Shown piece by piece: positions 25,267 through 33,105 of a stretch of DNA of 35,472 nucleotides. Location: assembly GCA_945882015.1 (NCBI GenBank), contig CAMCVM010000004.1, forward strand, positions 1-35,472. Reading direction: 5' to 3'. The stretch is from a candidate division TM6 bacterium GW2011_GWF2_32_72. Its GTDB lineage: Bacteria; Babelota; Babeliae; Babelales; CAIQNR01. Under the pieces are notes generated by a model. It had not been told where the DNA came from, made no database searches, and worked only from the letters and a program-made list of their open reading frames with translations. A program made the position numbers and the translations under genes. Each line of letters begins with the position of its first letter. Within the stretch, counting starts at the first letter, position 1.

Positions 25267-26025
25267 ATGATACAGAGCTTGATCTCACAAGTTTCTTGGT
25301 GCTTTGATCAAGGTTGTCAATTAACAGCAACCCTTGCAAGTCCATTCATAAGCTCAAATGAAATCACATTTATAACTCACAGCCTTTTAATTGGAGTCTT
25401 TGCATTATCTGCTGTCAGATTAGGAAGAGGCGCATTAACAGCTTTTATGGCAGTCTGTTGGGTTCTAGGAAGTCTTTTTGTGATTAAGCAAGCAACTATT
25501 TTTAATCTTAATGTAACCACTACAGATTCATTTGCAATTGGAGCAAATATAGCTATTACTCTTTTGCAAGAGCATTATGGTCAAAAAGCTGCAAAAAATG
25601 GAATTGCTATCGGATTTTTTATAGCATTCTTTTTTTTAATTATGAGCCTGATGCAGTTAGTGTATATTCCAAATGCACATGACACCGTTAACCCTCATTT
25701 TATAGCGATTTTAAGCAGCATGCCACGGATAATAATTTCTTCATTTTTCGTAGCAGCAATAAGCATCAGACTTAACTTGATCCTTTTCCAGCTTTTTGAA
25801 AAAAGATTTGGTCGAGTATTTTTTGCTCTTAACGCTTTTCTTGCATTAACGTTAAGTCAATTACTTGATACAGCACTCTTTTCATTTTTTGCATTGTACG
25901 GCTCTGTTGAATCAATTATTCCCATCATTTTTTTTAGTTCTCTTGTAAAAACAATTTCAATTGGACTTATGGTGCCGGCTGTTACGCTTGCAAAACACTT
26001 TTTAAAAAAACATACTGAATTATGA
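25267..26025 (+). CDS. yhhQ: YhhQ/VUT-family queuosine precursor transporter
   Basis: YhhQ-family proteins import 7-deazaguanine precursors of queuosine (preQ0/preQ1 in E. coli, queuine in some intracellular pathogens). The 252-residue protein has about six hydrophobic segments. It carries the family pattern around Ala-Asn-Ile-Ala-Ile-Thr-Leu-Leu-Gln-Glu-His-Tyr-Gly-Gln-Lys-Ala-Ala, and later Ser-Gln-Leu-Leu-Asp-Thr-Ala-Leu-Phe-Ser. AAGGAG at 25255-25260 sets the ATG at 25267 as start; the frame is open further upstream without a ribosome site. Its stop overlaps tgt by 4 nt, which strongly supports a queuosine role. Which base it carries cannot be read from the sequence. Confidence 0.87.
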   Translation: MIQSLISQVSWCFDQGCQLTATLASPFISSNEITFITHSLLIGVFALSAVRLGRGALTAFMAVCWVLGSLFVIKQATIFNLNVTTTDSFAIGANIAITLLQEHYGQKAAKNGIAIGFFIAFFFLIMSLMQLVYIPNAHDTVNPHFIAILSSMPRIIISSFFVAAISIRLNLILFQLFEKRFGRVFFALNAFLALTLSQLLDTALFSFFALYGSVESIIPIIFFSSLVKTISIGLMVPAVTLAKHFLKKHTEL

Positions 26026-27158
26026 ACAAACCTTTTTTTCATTTTGAACTCATTTACCAATCAAAAAAATCGCGTGCTCGTGTTGGTAAAATTCACACAC
26101 CGCATGGAATTATTGAAACTCCAAACTTTGTGCCAGTTGGAACTAACGCAACGGCAAAAGCGCTTGATAGCGTTTTATTAGATGAACTTGATGTTCAATT
26201 AATGTTTTGCAACACTTATCATTTAATGCTGCAACCGGGTACAGAATTGATCAAACAGGCTGGTGGTTTGCATACTTTTATGAATCGTAAAAAACCGATT
26301 ATTACTGATTCAGGAGGCTTTCAAGTTTTTAGTTTAATGTACGGAACAGTGCATGATGAACTGAAAAGTAAAGGCAAAAAACAAGAAACCAATGCCATTT
26401 TAAAAATTAATGAAGACGGTGTTCTGTTTCGATCATATCGAGATGGCGCTCCAATTTTATTAACCCCTGAAACGTCAGTACAAGCACAAAAAGATTTAGG
26501 TGCTGACATTATTATTCCCTTTGATGAGTTACCCGCTTATCACACTGATCCAAAAAAATTAGTTACCTCACTGGAAAGAACACATCGCTGGGAACAACGG
26601 TCATTAGAAAAACATCTGGAAAATCGTAACAACCAAGCAATGTATGCAGTGATTCACGGCGGCGTTGAAAATGCGTTACGTAAAAAAAGTTGTGACTTTT
26701 TAACGAGTCTTGCCTTTGATGGTTTTGCAATTGGCGGTTCATTAGGTAAAACACGCGAACAAATGCTTGAAATGCTAACCGTAATGATGCCACATCTGCC
26801 AACTGAAAAACCAAATCATTTACTTGGCATTGGGGATTTACCATCACTTGAGCCAGCTATCAAATTAGGAATTGATACCTTTGATTCTTCACACCCTACT
26901 CGGTGCGCTCGACATGGTCTTTTATTCACACAACAAGGCATGGTTAAAATCTTAAATGAACAGTACAAACATGATTTTACGCCACCTGACGTAACATGCG
27001 GCTGCTACACCTGTCGTAATTACACAAAGGCATATTTGCGTCATCTTTTTAAAGCTCACGAACTTACCGCTTACCACTTAACCAGTCTTCATAATGTTTA
27101 TCACATGATGGAGCTCTTTAAAAGCTATCGTACAGCTATTTTACAAGGACAATTATAA
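26022..27158 (+). CDS. tgt: tRNA-guanine transglycosylase (queuine/preQ1)
   Basis: Tgt swaps guanine-34 of GUN-anticodon tRNAs for a 7-deazaguanine base. The 378-residue protein has the general acid/base Asp-96 in TDSGGFQVF, Pro-Phe-Asp-Glu at ~166-169, the Gly-Ile-Asp-Thr-Phe-Asp motif at 283-288 with the nucleophilic Asp, and the C-terminal zinc site Cys-Gly-Cys-Tyr-Thr-Cys plus a His. Bacterial preQ1-type enzymes usually read Gly-Gly-Leu-Ala-Val-Gly-Glu at the base-binding loop; here it is Gly-Gly-Ser-Leu-Gly-Lys (238-243), one residue shorter, which may change specificity towards queuine. ATGA overlap with yhhQ indicates joint translation. No queA or queG is in the window. Confidence 0.95.
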   Translation: MNKPFFHFELIYQSKKSRARVGKIHTPHGIIETPNFVPVGTNATAKALDSVLLDELDVQLMFCNTYHLMLQPGTELIKQAGGLHTFMNRKKPIITDSGGFQVFSLMYGTVHDELKSKGKKQETNAILKINEDGVLFRSYRDGAPILLTPETSVQAQKDLGADIIIPFDELPAYHTDPKKLVTSLERTHRWEQRSLEKHLENRNNQAMYAVIHGGVENALRKKSCDFLTSLAFDGFAIGGSLGKTREQMLEMLTVMMPHLPTEKPNHLLGIGDLPSLEPAIKLGIDTFDSSHPTRCARHGLLFTQQGMVKILNEQYKHDFTPPDVTCGCYTCRNYTKAYLRHLFKAHELTAYHLTSLHNVYHMMELFKSYRTAILQGQL

Positions 27159-27186
27159 CGAATTTAAGCTCGTAGAGGGCAATCCC

Positions 27187-27215
27187 TTGTTTTTATAGCT
27201 CCTTTTTAGTAAAAT
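27187..27215 (+). promoter_or_regulatory. Promoter for the small acidic exported gene
   Basis: TTGTTT (27187-27192), 17-nt spacer, TAAAAT (27210-27215), 40 nt before the ATG. CGGAGG (27245-27250) is the ribosome site. Confidence 0.5.
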
Positions 27216-27255
27216 AATAAAGACGGTAAACCCATTAAACATAACGGAGGTTTTT

Positions 27256-27600
27256 ATGCCTAAGAATATGTATGTTTTTTTCGCTTTGAGCTTATTAGTA
27301 AGTAACAATGCTTTAAAAAGTGCTGAACTTGCAGAAAAAGCTGTTGAAGTAGTCCATATTACTCGCGATGCTGCTGACAATGCAAAAGACGCAGCAGAAA
27401 CAGAAGCTAATGATGATGCAGCTCAAACAGCTGAAGCAAAAAATACTCAAGCAACAGAAGAAGCAGTAGTTCAAGCTGAAGAAGAAGTTGTTACAACTCC
27501 AGTGGCTACAACTGCTCAAAATAATTCAGCTGCAACCAATGCGGAACTTGCTGATTTATTTGCTGATGAAGATGAAGATGATTCTAACGACGAAATGTAA
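27256..27600 (+). CDS. Small exported Ala/Glu-rich acidic protein, unknown
   Basis: The 114-residue product has a signal peptide (Pro-Lys-Asn, a Phe/Ala/Leu core, Leu-Lys-Ser-Ala before Glu-Leu-Ala). The mature part is low-complexity, rich in Ala, Glu, Thr and Asp, and ends in Asp-Glu-Asp-Glu-Asp-Asp-Ser-Asn-Asp-Glu-Met, so it is probably disordered and strongly negative. No motif or family is recognised. It has a good ribosome site 5 nt upstream, its own promoter and a strong downstream terminator, so it is a stand-alone transcript. Composition resembles the acidic tails of other exported proteins in this window. Confidence 0.7.
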   Translation: MPKNMYVFFALSLLVSNNALKSAELAEKAVEVVHITRDAADNAKDAAETEANDDAAQTAEAKNTQATEEAVVQAEEEVVTTPVATTAQNNSAATNAELADLFADEDEDDSNDEM

Positions 27601-27673
27601 GAGCTTTTTATATAAAAAAAAGAAGCGTCCACTGTTTTTAGTCAGTTAAACGTCTTGACTAGCTTTTCATTTT

Positions 27674-27711
27674 AAAAAGCCTATACTAATTTTTAGTATA
27701 GGCTTTTTTTT
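27674..27711 (+). terminator. Rho-independent terminator
   Basis: A 16-bp perfect stem (27674-27689 with 27693-27708, 3-nt loop) has the core GCCTATACTAA and its complement and runs into a T-tract to 27711. It ends the transcript of 27256-27600 and sits just before the methyltransferase gene. Confidence 0.92.
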
Positions 27712-27724
27712 AGGGTAAATCAGT

Positions 27725-28465
27725 ATGCAACCAATACTCAGTTCTGTTAATAACCAATTAGTTAAAGAAGTTATTAAACTTAAAACCGTAAAAGGTCGTC
27801 AAAAAGCGACTCATTTTATTGTTGAAGGACAAAGAGCCTGTTCAACATTTATTCAAAACGGATATACTCCAGTACACCTTTTTGCAACAGAAAAAAATCT
27901 AGATTATGCAGAAAAACTTTTCAACAATACCTTATTAGTTACAGAAGCTCTCTTTCAAAAAATGAGCTCAGCAAAAACTCCAAGTGGCATTCTTGCTCTT
28001 TTTGCTATTCCAAATACAGTAAACAATAAAAAATTATCAGCTGGCTTAGTCCTTGCCGATATTGCAGATCCAGGAAATATGGGGACGTTAATCCGTTCTG
28101 CTGCTGCTTTTAATTATAAAACGGTAGTAATTGTTGGCGGATGCAACCCCTATAGCCCAAAAGTTTTACAAGCAACTGCAGGAACTTTGCCTTTGGTTAA
28201 TCTTTTTTTATTTTCTTGGCCTGAGCTGTTACAGTACAAAAAAGATCTTAGATTAACTGCCCTTGTTGTTAAAGGTGGCAAATCTCCACAAGAACTTAAA
28301 GGAAACAGGTTGTTTGTTGTTGGAAATGAAGCGCGCGGCATCAACCCTGTCTATCTTAAAGATTGTGATGACCTAGTTACTTTGCCAATGCCAGGCAATA
28401 CTGAAAGCTTAAATGCTGCCGTTGCTGGTTCTTTAATTTTAGCTTTGCAAAATCTTACACATTAA
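27725..28465 (+). CDS. TrmH/SpoU-family RNA 2'-O-methyltransferase
   Basis: SpoU enzymes are trefoil-knot proteins that methylate ribose 2'-OH in rRNA or tRNA using SAM. The 246-residue protein has an N-terminal substrate-binding domain (~1-95, with Phe-Ile-Val-Glu-Gly-Gln-Arg typical of the RlmB/TsnR-like group). The three catalytic motifs follow: Ala-Asp-Pro-Gly-Asn-Met-Gly-Thr-Leu-Ile-Arg-Ser-Ala, Val-Gly-Asn-Glu-Ala-Arg-Gly-Ile, and Leu-Pro-Met-Pro-Gly-Asn-Thr-Glu-Ser-Leu-Asn-Ala-Ala. The knot looks intact. The target nucleotide is unknown; 23S rRNA is likely for this domain layout. AGGG lies 9 nt before the ATG, directly after the preceding terminator. A permease gene follows 13 nt after the stop. 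Confidence 0.9.
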   Translation: MQPILSSVNNQLVKEVIKLKTVKGRQKATHFIVEGQRACSTFIQNGYTPVHLFATEKNLDYAEKLFNNTLLVTEALFQKMSSAKTPSGILALFAIPNTVNNKKLSAGLVLADIADPGNMGTLIRSAAAFNYKTVVIVGGCNPYSPKVLQATAGTLPLVNLFLFSWPELLQYKKDLRLTALVVKGGKSPQELKGNRLFVVGNEARGINPVYLKDCDDLVTLPMPGNTESLNAAVAGSLILALQNLTH

Positions 28466-28478
28466 AAAAGGAAAGATT

Positions 28479-29741
28479 ATGTCTCACGCGCAAACACTTT
28501 CTCTGCCTGCTGCAATTTTGATTAATATCAATATCATGTTAGGAACTGGTGTTTTTATCAATACCGTATTATTAGCGCAGCATACTGGTGTGTTAGGTGG
28601 ATTTTTGTATATCATAGCAGGTCTGTTAATGCTTCCCTTAGTTTTATGCATTGCAGATTTAACCAGCAAACATAAAGAAGGTAATTTTTATAATTTTGGA
28701 GCTCTTTTAGGTCCTTTTTGGGGGTTCTTAAGTGCATGGAGCTACTGTATTGCAAAACTTGCTTCTGCCTCTTTGTCTATCCATGTTTTTGCAACTTTTT
28801 TAAAACATATACTCCCTATCTTAACCCTACCAACCGTTGTTTACGATTGCATGATTATCACGCTTTTTGTGCTCCTTAATACGCTCCATGTCAAAACTGG
28901 AAGTAGAATTCAATATGGTTTTATTGTCATGAAAGCAATGCCTTTGGTTTTTGCAGTATGTATTGGATTATGGAAAGTAAATATCATTACTATCGGCGCT
29001 CCTGATTTTATTTGGTCAGGTATTCCGGTAGGACTTCCGCTGGTTCTTTTTTGTTTTTTAGGATTTGAGTCAGCATGCTCACTTTCACGACACATTAAAA
29101 ATTCACAGCGCAATGCCCCTATTACTATTTTATTTTCATTTATTATGGTGATGTTATTAGTATCAGCCTATCAATTTCTTTTTTATACCAGTGTTGGGCC
29201 TGCATTAGGCCAACAGAAACAGTATGTTGATGCATTCCCTTTGTTAATAGGATTTTTAAATCCTGATTACACGCAAGGACTAACTGCATTATTTTCAATT
29301 GCAATAGCAACTTCAGCTCTTGGTGGAGCTTATGGAATTTTATATAGTAATATGTGGAACTTTTATGCTTTGGCTGAACACAACCATCTTATTTTTTCTG
29401 ATTCAATTAAGCAACTGAATCAACATAATATTCCGGTTTGGTGTGTTATGATTGAAGGTATAATTTGTTTTGGGTACGTAATCTTAGGAACAGGAACCCA
29501 AATTCCGCTGCAATATACTGCAACGCTCGGTTGCATTGCAACCTACACTATTAGTTTAGTTGCTTATTTTAAACAAACAAAATCAGCATTAAGCATTATT
29601 GGCTTATCAAGCTGCCTGATTCTTTTTGCTGTTTGCATAAGCGGCTTTATAAGTACAAGCATAATCCCTCTGATTGTTTTGAGTCTTATATTACTTGCTG
29701 GAATCGGCATGTATCATCTTAAAAAGATGATTGCTCGTTAA
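28479..29741 (+). CDS. APC-superfamily amino acid permease
   Basis: The 420-residue membrane protein has about 12 hydrophobic segments and the APC signature at its first helix: Asn-Ile-Met-Leu-Gly-Thr-Gly-Val-Phe, where the broken-helix GxG binds the substrate backbone. A conserved Phe-Leu-Gly-Phe-Glu-Ser-Ala in the middle matches helix 6 of amino acid/polyamine antiporters. The substrate cannot be assigned; uptake of host amino acids would suit a host-dependent cell. AAAGGAAAG lies just before the ATG, and the gene follows the methyltransferase by 13 nt, so they are likely co-transcribed. No clear terminator lies in the 34 nt before the converging WD40 gene. Confidence 0.85.
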   Translation: MSHAQTLSLPAAILININIMLGTGVFINTVLLAQHTGVLGGFLYIIAGLLMLPLVLCIADLTSKHKEGNFYNFGALLGPFWGFLSAWSYCIAKLASASLSIHVFATFLKHILPILTLPTVVYDCMIITLFVLLNTLHVKTGSRIQYGFIVMKAMPLVFAVCIGLWKVNIITIGAPDFIWSGIPVGLPLVLFCFLGFESACSLSRHIKNSQRNAPITILFSFIMVMLLVSAYQFLFYTSVGPALGQQKQYVDAFPLLIGFLNPDYTQGLTALFSIAIATSALGGAYGILYSNMWNFYALAEHNHLIFSDSIKQLNQHNIPVWCVMIEGIICFGYVILGTGTQIPLQYTATLGCIATYTISLVAYFKQTKSALSIIGLSSCLILFAVCISGFISTSIIPLIVLSLILLAGIGMYHLKKMIAR

Positions 29742-29775
29742 CTACTCAAATAAAATCAAACATCAACCTGTTTTT

Positions 29776-31272
29776 TTAATCTACATCATCTAAAGAAGTT
29801 TTATTTTGATTAGGTTGAAAATCAATAACTTTAGTATCACCTATACTACGTATAAAGTCATACTCTTTTCTCCATTTCCTTCTAGCAGATTGAATTGATT
29901 CTCCCGTTTTAAAAACATGTAATACATCTAGTATTGAAAGCTGTAATGCTTGGCCTAATGTTGTAATTCCTGCTTTTAGAAAATTATTTATCCAAATTTT
30001 AATAGTGCAATCCAACAAAGCTGTTGCAATTGATTGACCATCAGGGCTAAATGCGACTGAACTAATCCAACCGGTATGCCCTTGTAACGTATGTAAAAGC
30101 TCACCTGTTAGGGTATTCCATAGTTTTACAGTTCCGTCATTTGAGGCTGTTGCAACCAATTTACCATCGGGACTGAATGCAACTGACCTAACAATACGAT
30201 TATGACCTTGTAACGTATGTAAAAGTTCACCTGTTTGAGCGTTCCATAGCTTAGCAGCCCTATCCCATGAACCAGTTACAATCAACTTACCATTAGGACT
30301 GAATGCAACTGATCGAACATAACCAGTATGCCCTTGTAATGTGCGCAAAAGTTGACCTGTTTGGGGATTCCAAATTTTAGCAGTTCGGTCATCTGAACCT
30401 GTTACAATCAATAGACCATCAGGGCTGAATGCAACTGATGTTACAGAGCCAGTATGCCCTTCTAACGTACGTAAGCATTGACCTGTTTGAGCATCCCATA
30501 CTTTAGCAGTGTTGTCATCCGAAGCTGTTGCAATCAATTGACCATCAGGGCTGAATGCAACTGAAGAAACACCTTCAGTATGACCTTGGAATGTACGCAA
30601 AATTTGCCCTGTTTGAGGATTCCATAGTTTAGCAGTTCCGTCATTCAAAGCTGTTGCAATCAATTGACCATCGGGGCTGAATGCAACTGAACGAATAAAG
30701 TTAGCGTGCCCTTTTAAAGTATGCAGAAGAACCCAATGCGCTCTCTTATAAAGTTCAGCTTTAAAATATTTTGCAATATTTGGAAGTTGATCTAAAGGCG
30801 CAAGCGCAGATGCTACTCCATTTACATCTTCTGTAGTTATTAATACTTCGATAATCTTTTCAAATAAAATAGCCGAAAAAGATTCTTTATTAAATTCTTT
30901 AGTAAATTCTTTAGTAAAATGTAAAAAATCATCTGCATTATATAAATAGATAAGTTCTAAAAGACTTAATGGAGCAATTCTTTCTGATACTTGTTCTTTA
31001 GTAGTAATAGATTCTTGATTTAAATCTTTAAATAACGTTAAAACGTCTGCAGTAACAGAATCTTTAGGGATTTGCAGAGGATCTTCTTGAGCGGTATCTC
31101 CAAGATACTCTAATTGATCATGAATTGTTCTAAGAGCTTGAGCTAATGAATTATTGATTGTAAATTCTGAACCATTAGACAATCTTAGATAAACTATTTT
31201 TTCATCAGCCGCATTTGCACTTTGCAACCCATAGCAACTGAATAACAGTAAACTTAATAGTACCTTTTTCAT
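29776..31272 (-). CDS. Exported Skp1/POZ-like + six-repeat WD40 protein
   Basis: The 498-residue protein starts at the ATG at 31272 with GGAG 6 nt upstream; the ATG at 31284 overlaps that ribosome site. The signal peptide ends Ala-Asn-Ala (19-21). Residues ~25-120 read like eukaryotic Skp1: strand Ile-Val-Tyr-Leu-Arg-Leu-Ser-Asn-Gly-x-x-Phe, helix with Leu-Ala-x4-Thr-Ile-x3-Leu-Glu-x-Leu-Gly, Pro-Leu-x-Ile-Pro, then Leu-Leu-Glu-Leu and Tyr-Asn-Ala near 104-113. After a helical linker come six WD40 repeats of 42 residues (184 to ~430), each His-x-x-x-Val-x-Ser-Val-Ala-Phe-Ser-Pro-like with a closing Trp. A conserved C-terminal module follows. Function unknown; an adaptor role in a host is inferred. 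Confidence 0.82.
   Translation of the reverse strand: MKKVLLSLLLFSCYGLQSANAADEKIVYLRLSNGSEFTINNSLAQALRTIHDQLEYLGDTAQEDPLQIPKDSVTADVLTLFKDLNQESITTKEQVSERIAPLSLLELIYLYNADDFLHFTKEFTKEFNKESFSAILFEKIIEVLITTEDVNGVASALAPLDQLPNIAKYFKAELYKRAHWVLLHTLKGHANFIRSVAFSPDGQLIATALNDGTAKLWNPQTGQILRTFQGHTEGVSSVAFSPDGQLIATASDDNTAKVWDAQTGQCLRTLEGHTGSVTSVAFSPDGLLIVTGSDDRTAKIWNPQTGQLLRTLQGHTGYVRSVAFSPNGKLIVTGSWDRAAKLWNAQTGELLHTLQGHNRIVRSVAFSPDGKLVATASNDGTVKLWNTLTGELLHTLQGHTGWISSVAFSPDGQSIATALLDCTIKIWINNFLKAGITTLGQALQLSILDVLHVFKTGESIQSARRKWRKEYDFIRSIGDTKVIDFQPNQNKTSLDDVD
29983..30723 (-). repeat. Tandem 126-bp repeats encoding WD40 blades
   Basis: Six in-frame copies with an exact 126-bp period. The same ACCATCxGG-type segment recurs at 30037, 30163 and 30289 and again at 126-bp steps to about 30667. 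Copies are very alike at the nucleotide level, including silent positions, which suggests recent duplication or gene conversion. Confidence 0.9.
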
Positions 31273-31308
31273 AACCAACTCCATCTTTATTCTTAATACC
31301 TTTGATTA

Positions 31309-32925
31309 CTATTGCTTACTTTCTGCTGCTGGAATTTTAGGTACAACTGTTTTTTGAGATATATAAGTATCAAAAAAAACTTCAATTGGCATATCTAAAG
31401 CATCTTGTAACGTTAAGCCTTTTTTTGCAAAAATATTGCCCCACATTTGCGCATTATTAAATCCTATACCTAAAATTGATTGACCATCTGCGCTGACCAC
31501 ATATCCATTTTTAGTTTTCATTGGTAACCTAGCCAAATATTCACCTGTTAAAGGATTAAATACATGCACAATCTTACTATTGTCAGAATCAATATCTTTA
31601 TTAATTACCATCAATTCACCACAAGAACTGAATACAACTGAAACAACTGGTGTGTCATTTTCTTGTACACTCATGAGTAATCGACCTGTTTGAGTATCCC
31701 AAATTTTTGCAGTTGTATCTTCTGAACCAGTAGCAATTAATTGACCATTTGGGCTGAATGCAACTGATGTAACAGGATCAATATGCCCTTGCAAAGTATG
31801 TATTTCTGTACCTGTTTTAATATTCCATAATTTTACAAATGTATTATCTACATAACCATAACCAGTTGTTGCCATTAATAAACCATCTGGGCTTAATGCA
31901 ACTGAGGCAATCTTTTCTATAGTTTGTAATTCACCTGTTTGAGTATTCCAGATTTTTGCTTTCCTATCTGATGAATGAGCCACAATCAATTCATTATCTT
32001 GACTGAATAATGCTGATGCAAATCGATTTTTACCGTCATTTTTTAAAGTTTGCAGACAAATCTGTGTTTTAATGTACCACACTTTTGCAGTACTATCAAG
32101 TGAAGCAGTTGCAACCTTTGTACCATCTTTACTGAATGCAACTGAAGTAACCCTGTTAGCATGACCTGTCAAAGTAGCTTTACATTCGCCTGTTTCAACA
32201 TCCCATATTTTTGCAGTTTTATCAGATGAAACTGTCGCAAGCATTGTACCATTAGGACTAAATTCACCCGAAGCAACTAGCTCAGTATGCCCTTGCAAAG
32301 TATGTATTAATCTACCTGCTTTAACATCCCATATTTTTGCAGTTTTATCAGATGAATCAGATGAAACTGTCGCAAGAAATTTACCATCTTTACTAAATAC
32401 AGCTGAACGAATATTTTTCCCTAAGTCAAAGTAATCAAACCATGCCTGCCGATATAATCTTTCAATAAAATCATTGTAAAATCGAGAATCTCTATGTTTT
32501 TTTAAAGTAAGAATAACTTCTGAATATTTTTCTTTTTTATTAAACTTCTCAACAAGTAGATCAAGTAATATTGATCTTAAACTTTTTCCGTTACTCAATC
32601 CATTAATATCTATTTCATTTAACCTGGCTTTGTCAATAGCACCATTTGTGTAAAACCTCTGACTAAGCATACTTTCATCTTCTTGTACGCAACGGTCAAA
32701 AAAGTTTTCAAAATTATTTTCACTGTGGTTATAACCTCTTAAACTCTCTTTAATTTCATCCGGTGTAACATTTAAAGGGGGTTCATAATCCCTGTGATGA
32801 AATCTTTCTAAATCTATAAGCGCTCTTACGCAATATGCAATTCCCCTTTCTGGAGATGTATTACTTGAAGCAGCTTGTAATTGACATCCAGTCAACAAGA
32901 CCAAACTTAATAATAGATTTTTCAT
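31309..32925 (-). CDS. WD40-repeat lipoprotein
   Basis: The 538-residue protein starts at the ATG at 32925 with AGGAGG 5 nt upstream. Its signal ends Leu-Leu-Thr-Gly-Cys, a proper lipobox, so Cys-14 is probably lipidated; Gln at +2 would allow outer-membrane sorting. Residues ~20-150 are a helical, charged region without clear similarity to the Skp1-like domain of its neighbours. From ~160 to ~480 follow seven to eight divergent WD40 repeats (Ser-Ser-Asp-x-Thr-Ala-Lys-Ile-Trp-Asp type), less uniform than those of the next gene. After the propeller comes the module Phe-Ala-Lys-Lys-Gly-Leu-Thr-Leu-Gln-Asp-Ala-Leu shared by all three WD40 proteins. It has its own promoter and a 36-nt gap to the downstream WD40 gene. 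Function unknown. Confidence 0.8.
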   Translation of the reverse strand: MKNLLLSLVLLTGCQLQAASSNTSPERGIAYCVRALIDLERFHHRDYEPPLNVTPDEIKESLRGYNHSENNFENFFDRCVQEDESMLSQRFYTNGAIDKARLNEIDINGLSNGKSLRSILLDLLVEKFNKKEKYSEVILTLKKHRDSRFYNDFIERLYRQAWFDYFDLGKNIRSAVFSKDGKFLATVSSDSSDKTAKIWDVKAGRLIHTLQGHTELVASGEFSPNGTMLATVSSDKTAKIWDVETGECKATLTGHANRVTSVAFSKDGTKVATASLDSTAKVWYIKTQICLQTLKNDGKNRFASALFSQDNELIVAHSSDRKAKIWNTQTGELQTIEKIASVALSPDGLLMATTGYGYVDNTFVKLWNIKTGTEIHTLQGHIDPVTSVAFSPNGQLIATGSEDTTAKIWDTQTGRLLMSVQENDTPVVSVVFSSCGELMVINKDIDSDNSKIVHVFNPLTGEYLARLPMKTKNGYVVSADGQSILGIGFNNAQMWGNIFAKKGLTLQDALDMPIEVFFDTYISQKTVVPKIPAAESKQ

Positions 32926-33019
32926 CAAAACCTCCTAGTATTCGTTAAAACTACGCTGGACTATCGTTCGCCTTGGACTGTCGCCATTTTTGAATAATAA
33001 CTTTTTTTACTTACTAAGA

Positions 33020-33048
33020 AGTGTAGCTTTTTGAGTAATAAAAATCAA
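33020..33048 (-). promoter_or_regulatory. Promoter of the two-gene WD40 unit
   Basis: Minus-strand TTGATT (33043-33048), 17-nt spacer, TACACT (33020-33025). It gives a leader of about 85-90 nt that contains two direct repeats (TGGACT-R-TCG on the plus strand at 32957-32966 and 32974-32983). Confidence 0.55.
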
Positions 33049-33105
33049 GAATATTGCTGGAGTAAGCTTACTTTTCTTATCTTATGGCTTAAATTCAATA
33101 AACTC

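Noticed and set aside
27655-27687. TTGACT...TATACT as a promoter for the methyltransferase gene
   Set aside because: The spacer is about 21 nt and the TATACT is part of the terminator stem; this is better explained as the hairpin.
31272-31284. ATG at 31284 as start of the WD40 gene
   Set aside because: This ATG overlaps GGAG, which serves as the ribosome site for the ATG at 31272, where the signal peptide begins with Lys-Lys.
33061-33072. AGTAAGCTTACT palindrome as terminator of the 33106-34959 gene
   Set aside because: A 12-bp palindrome without a loop folds to only 4 bp and is not followed by a clear T-tract in the right direction.
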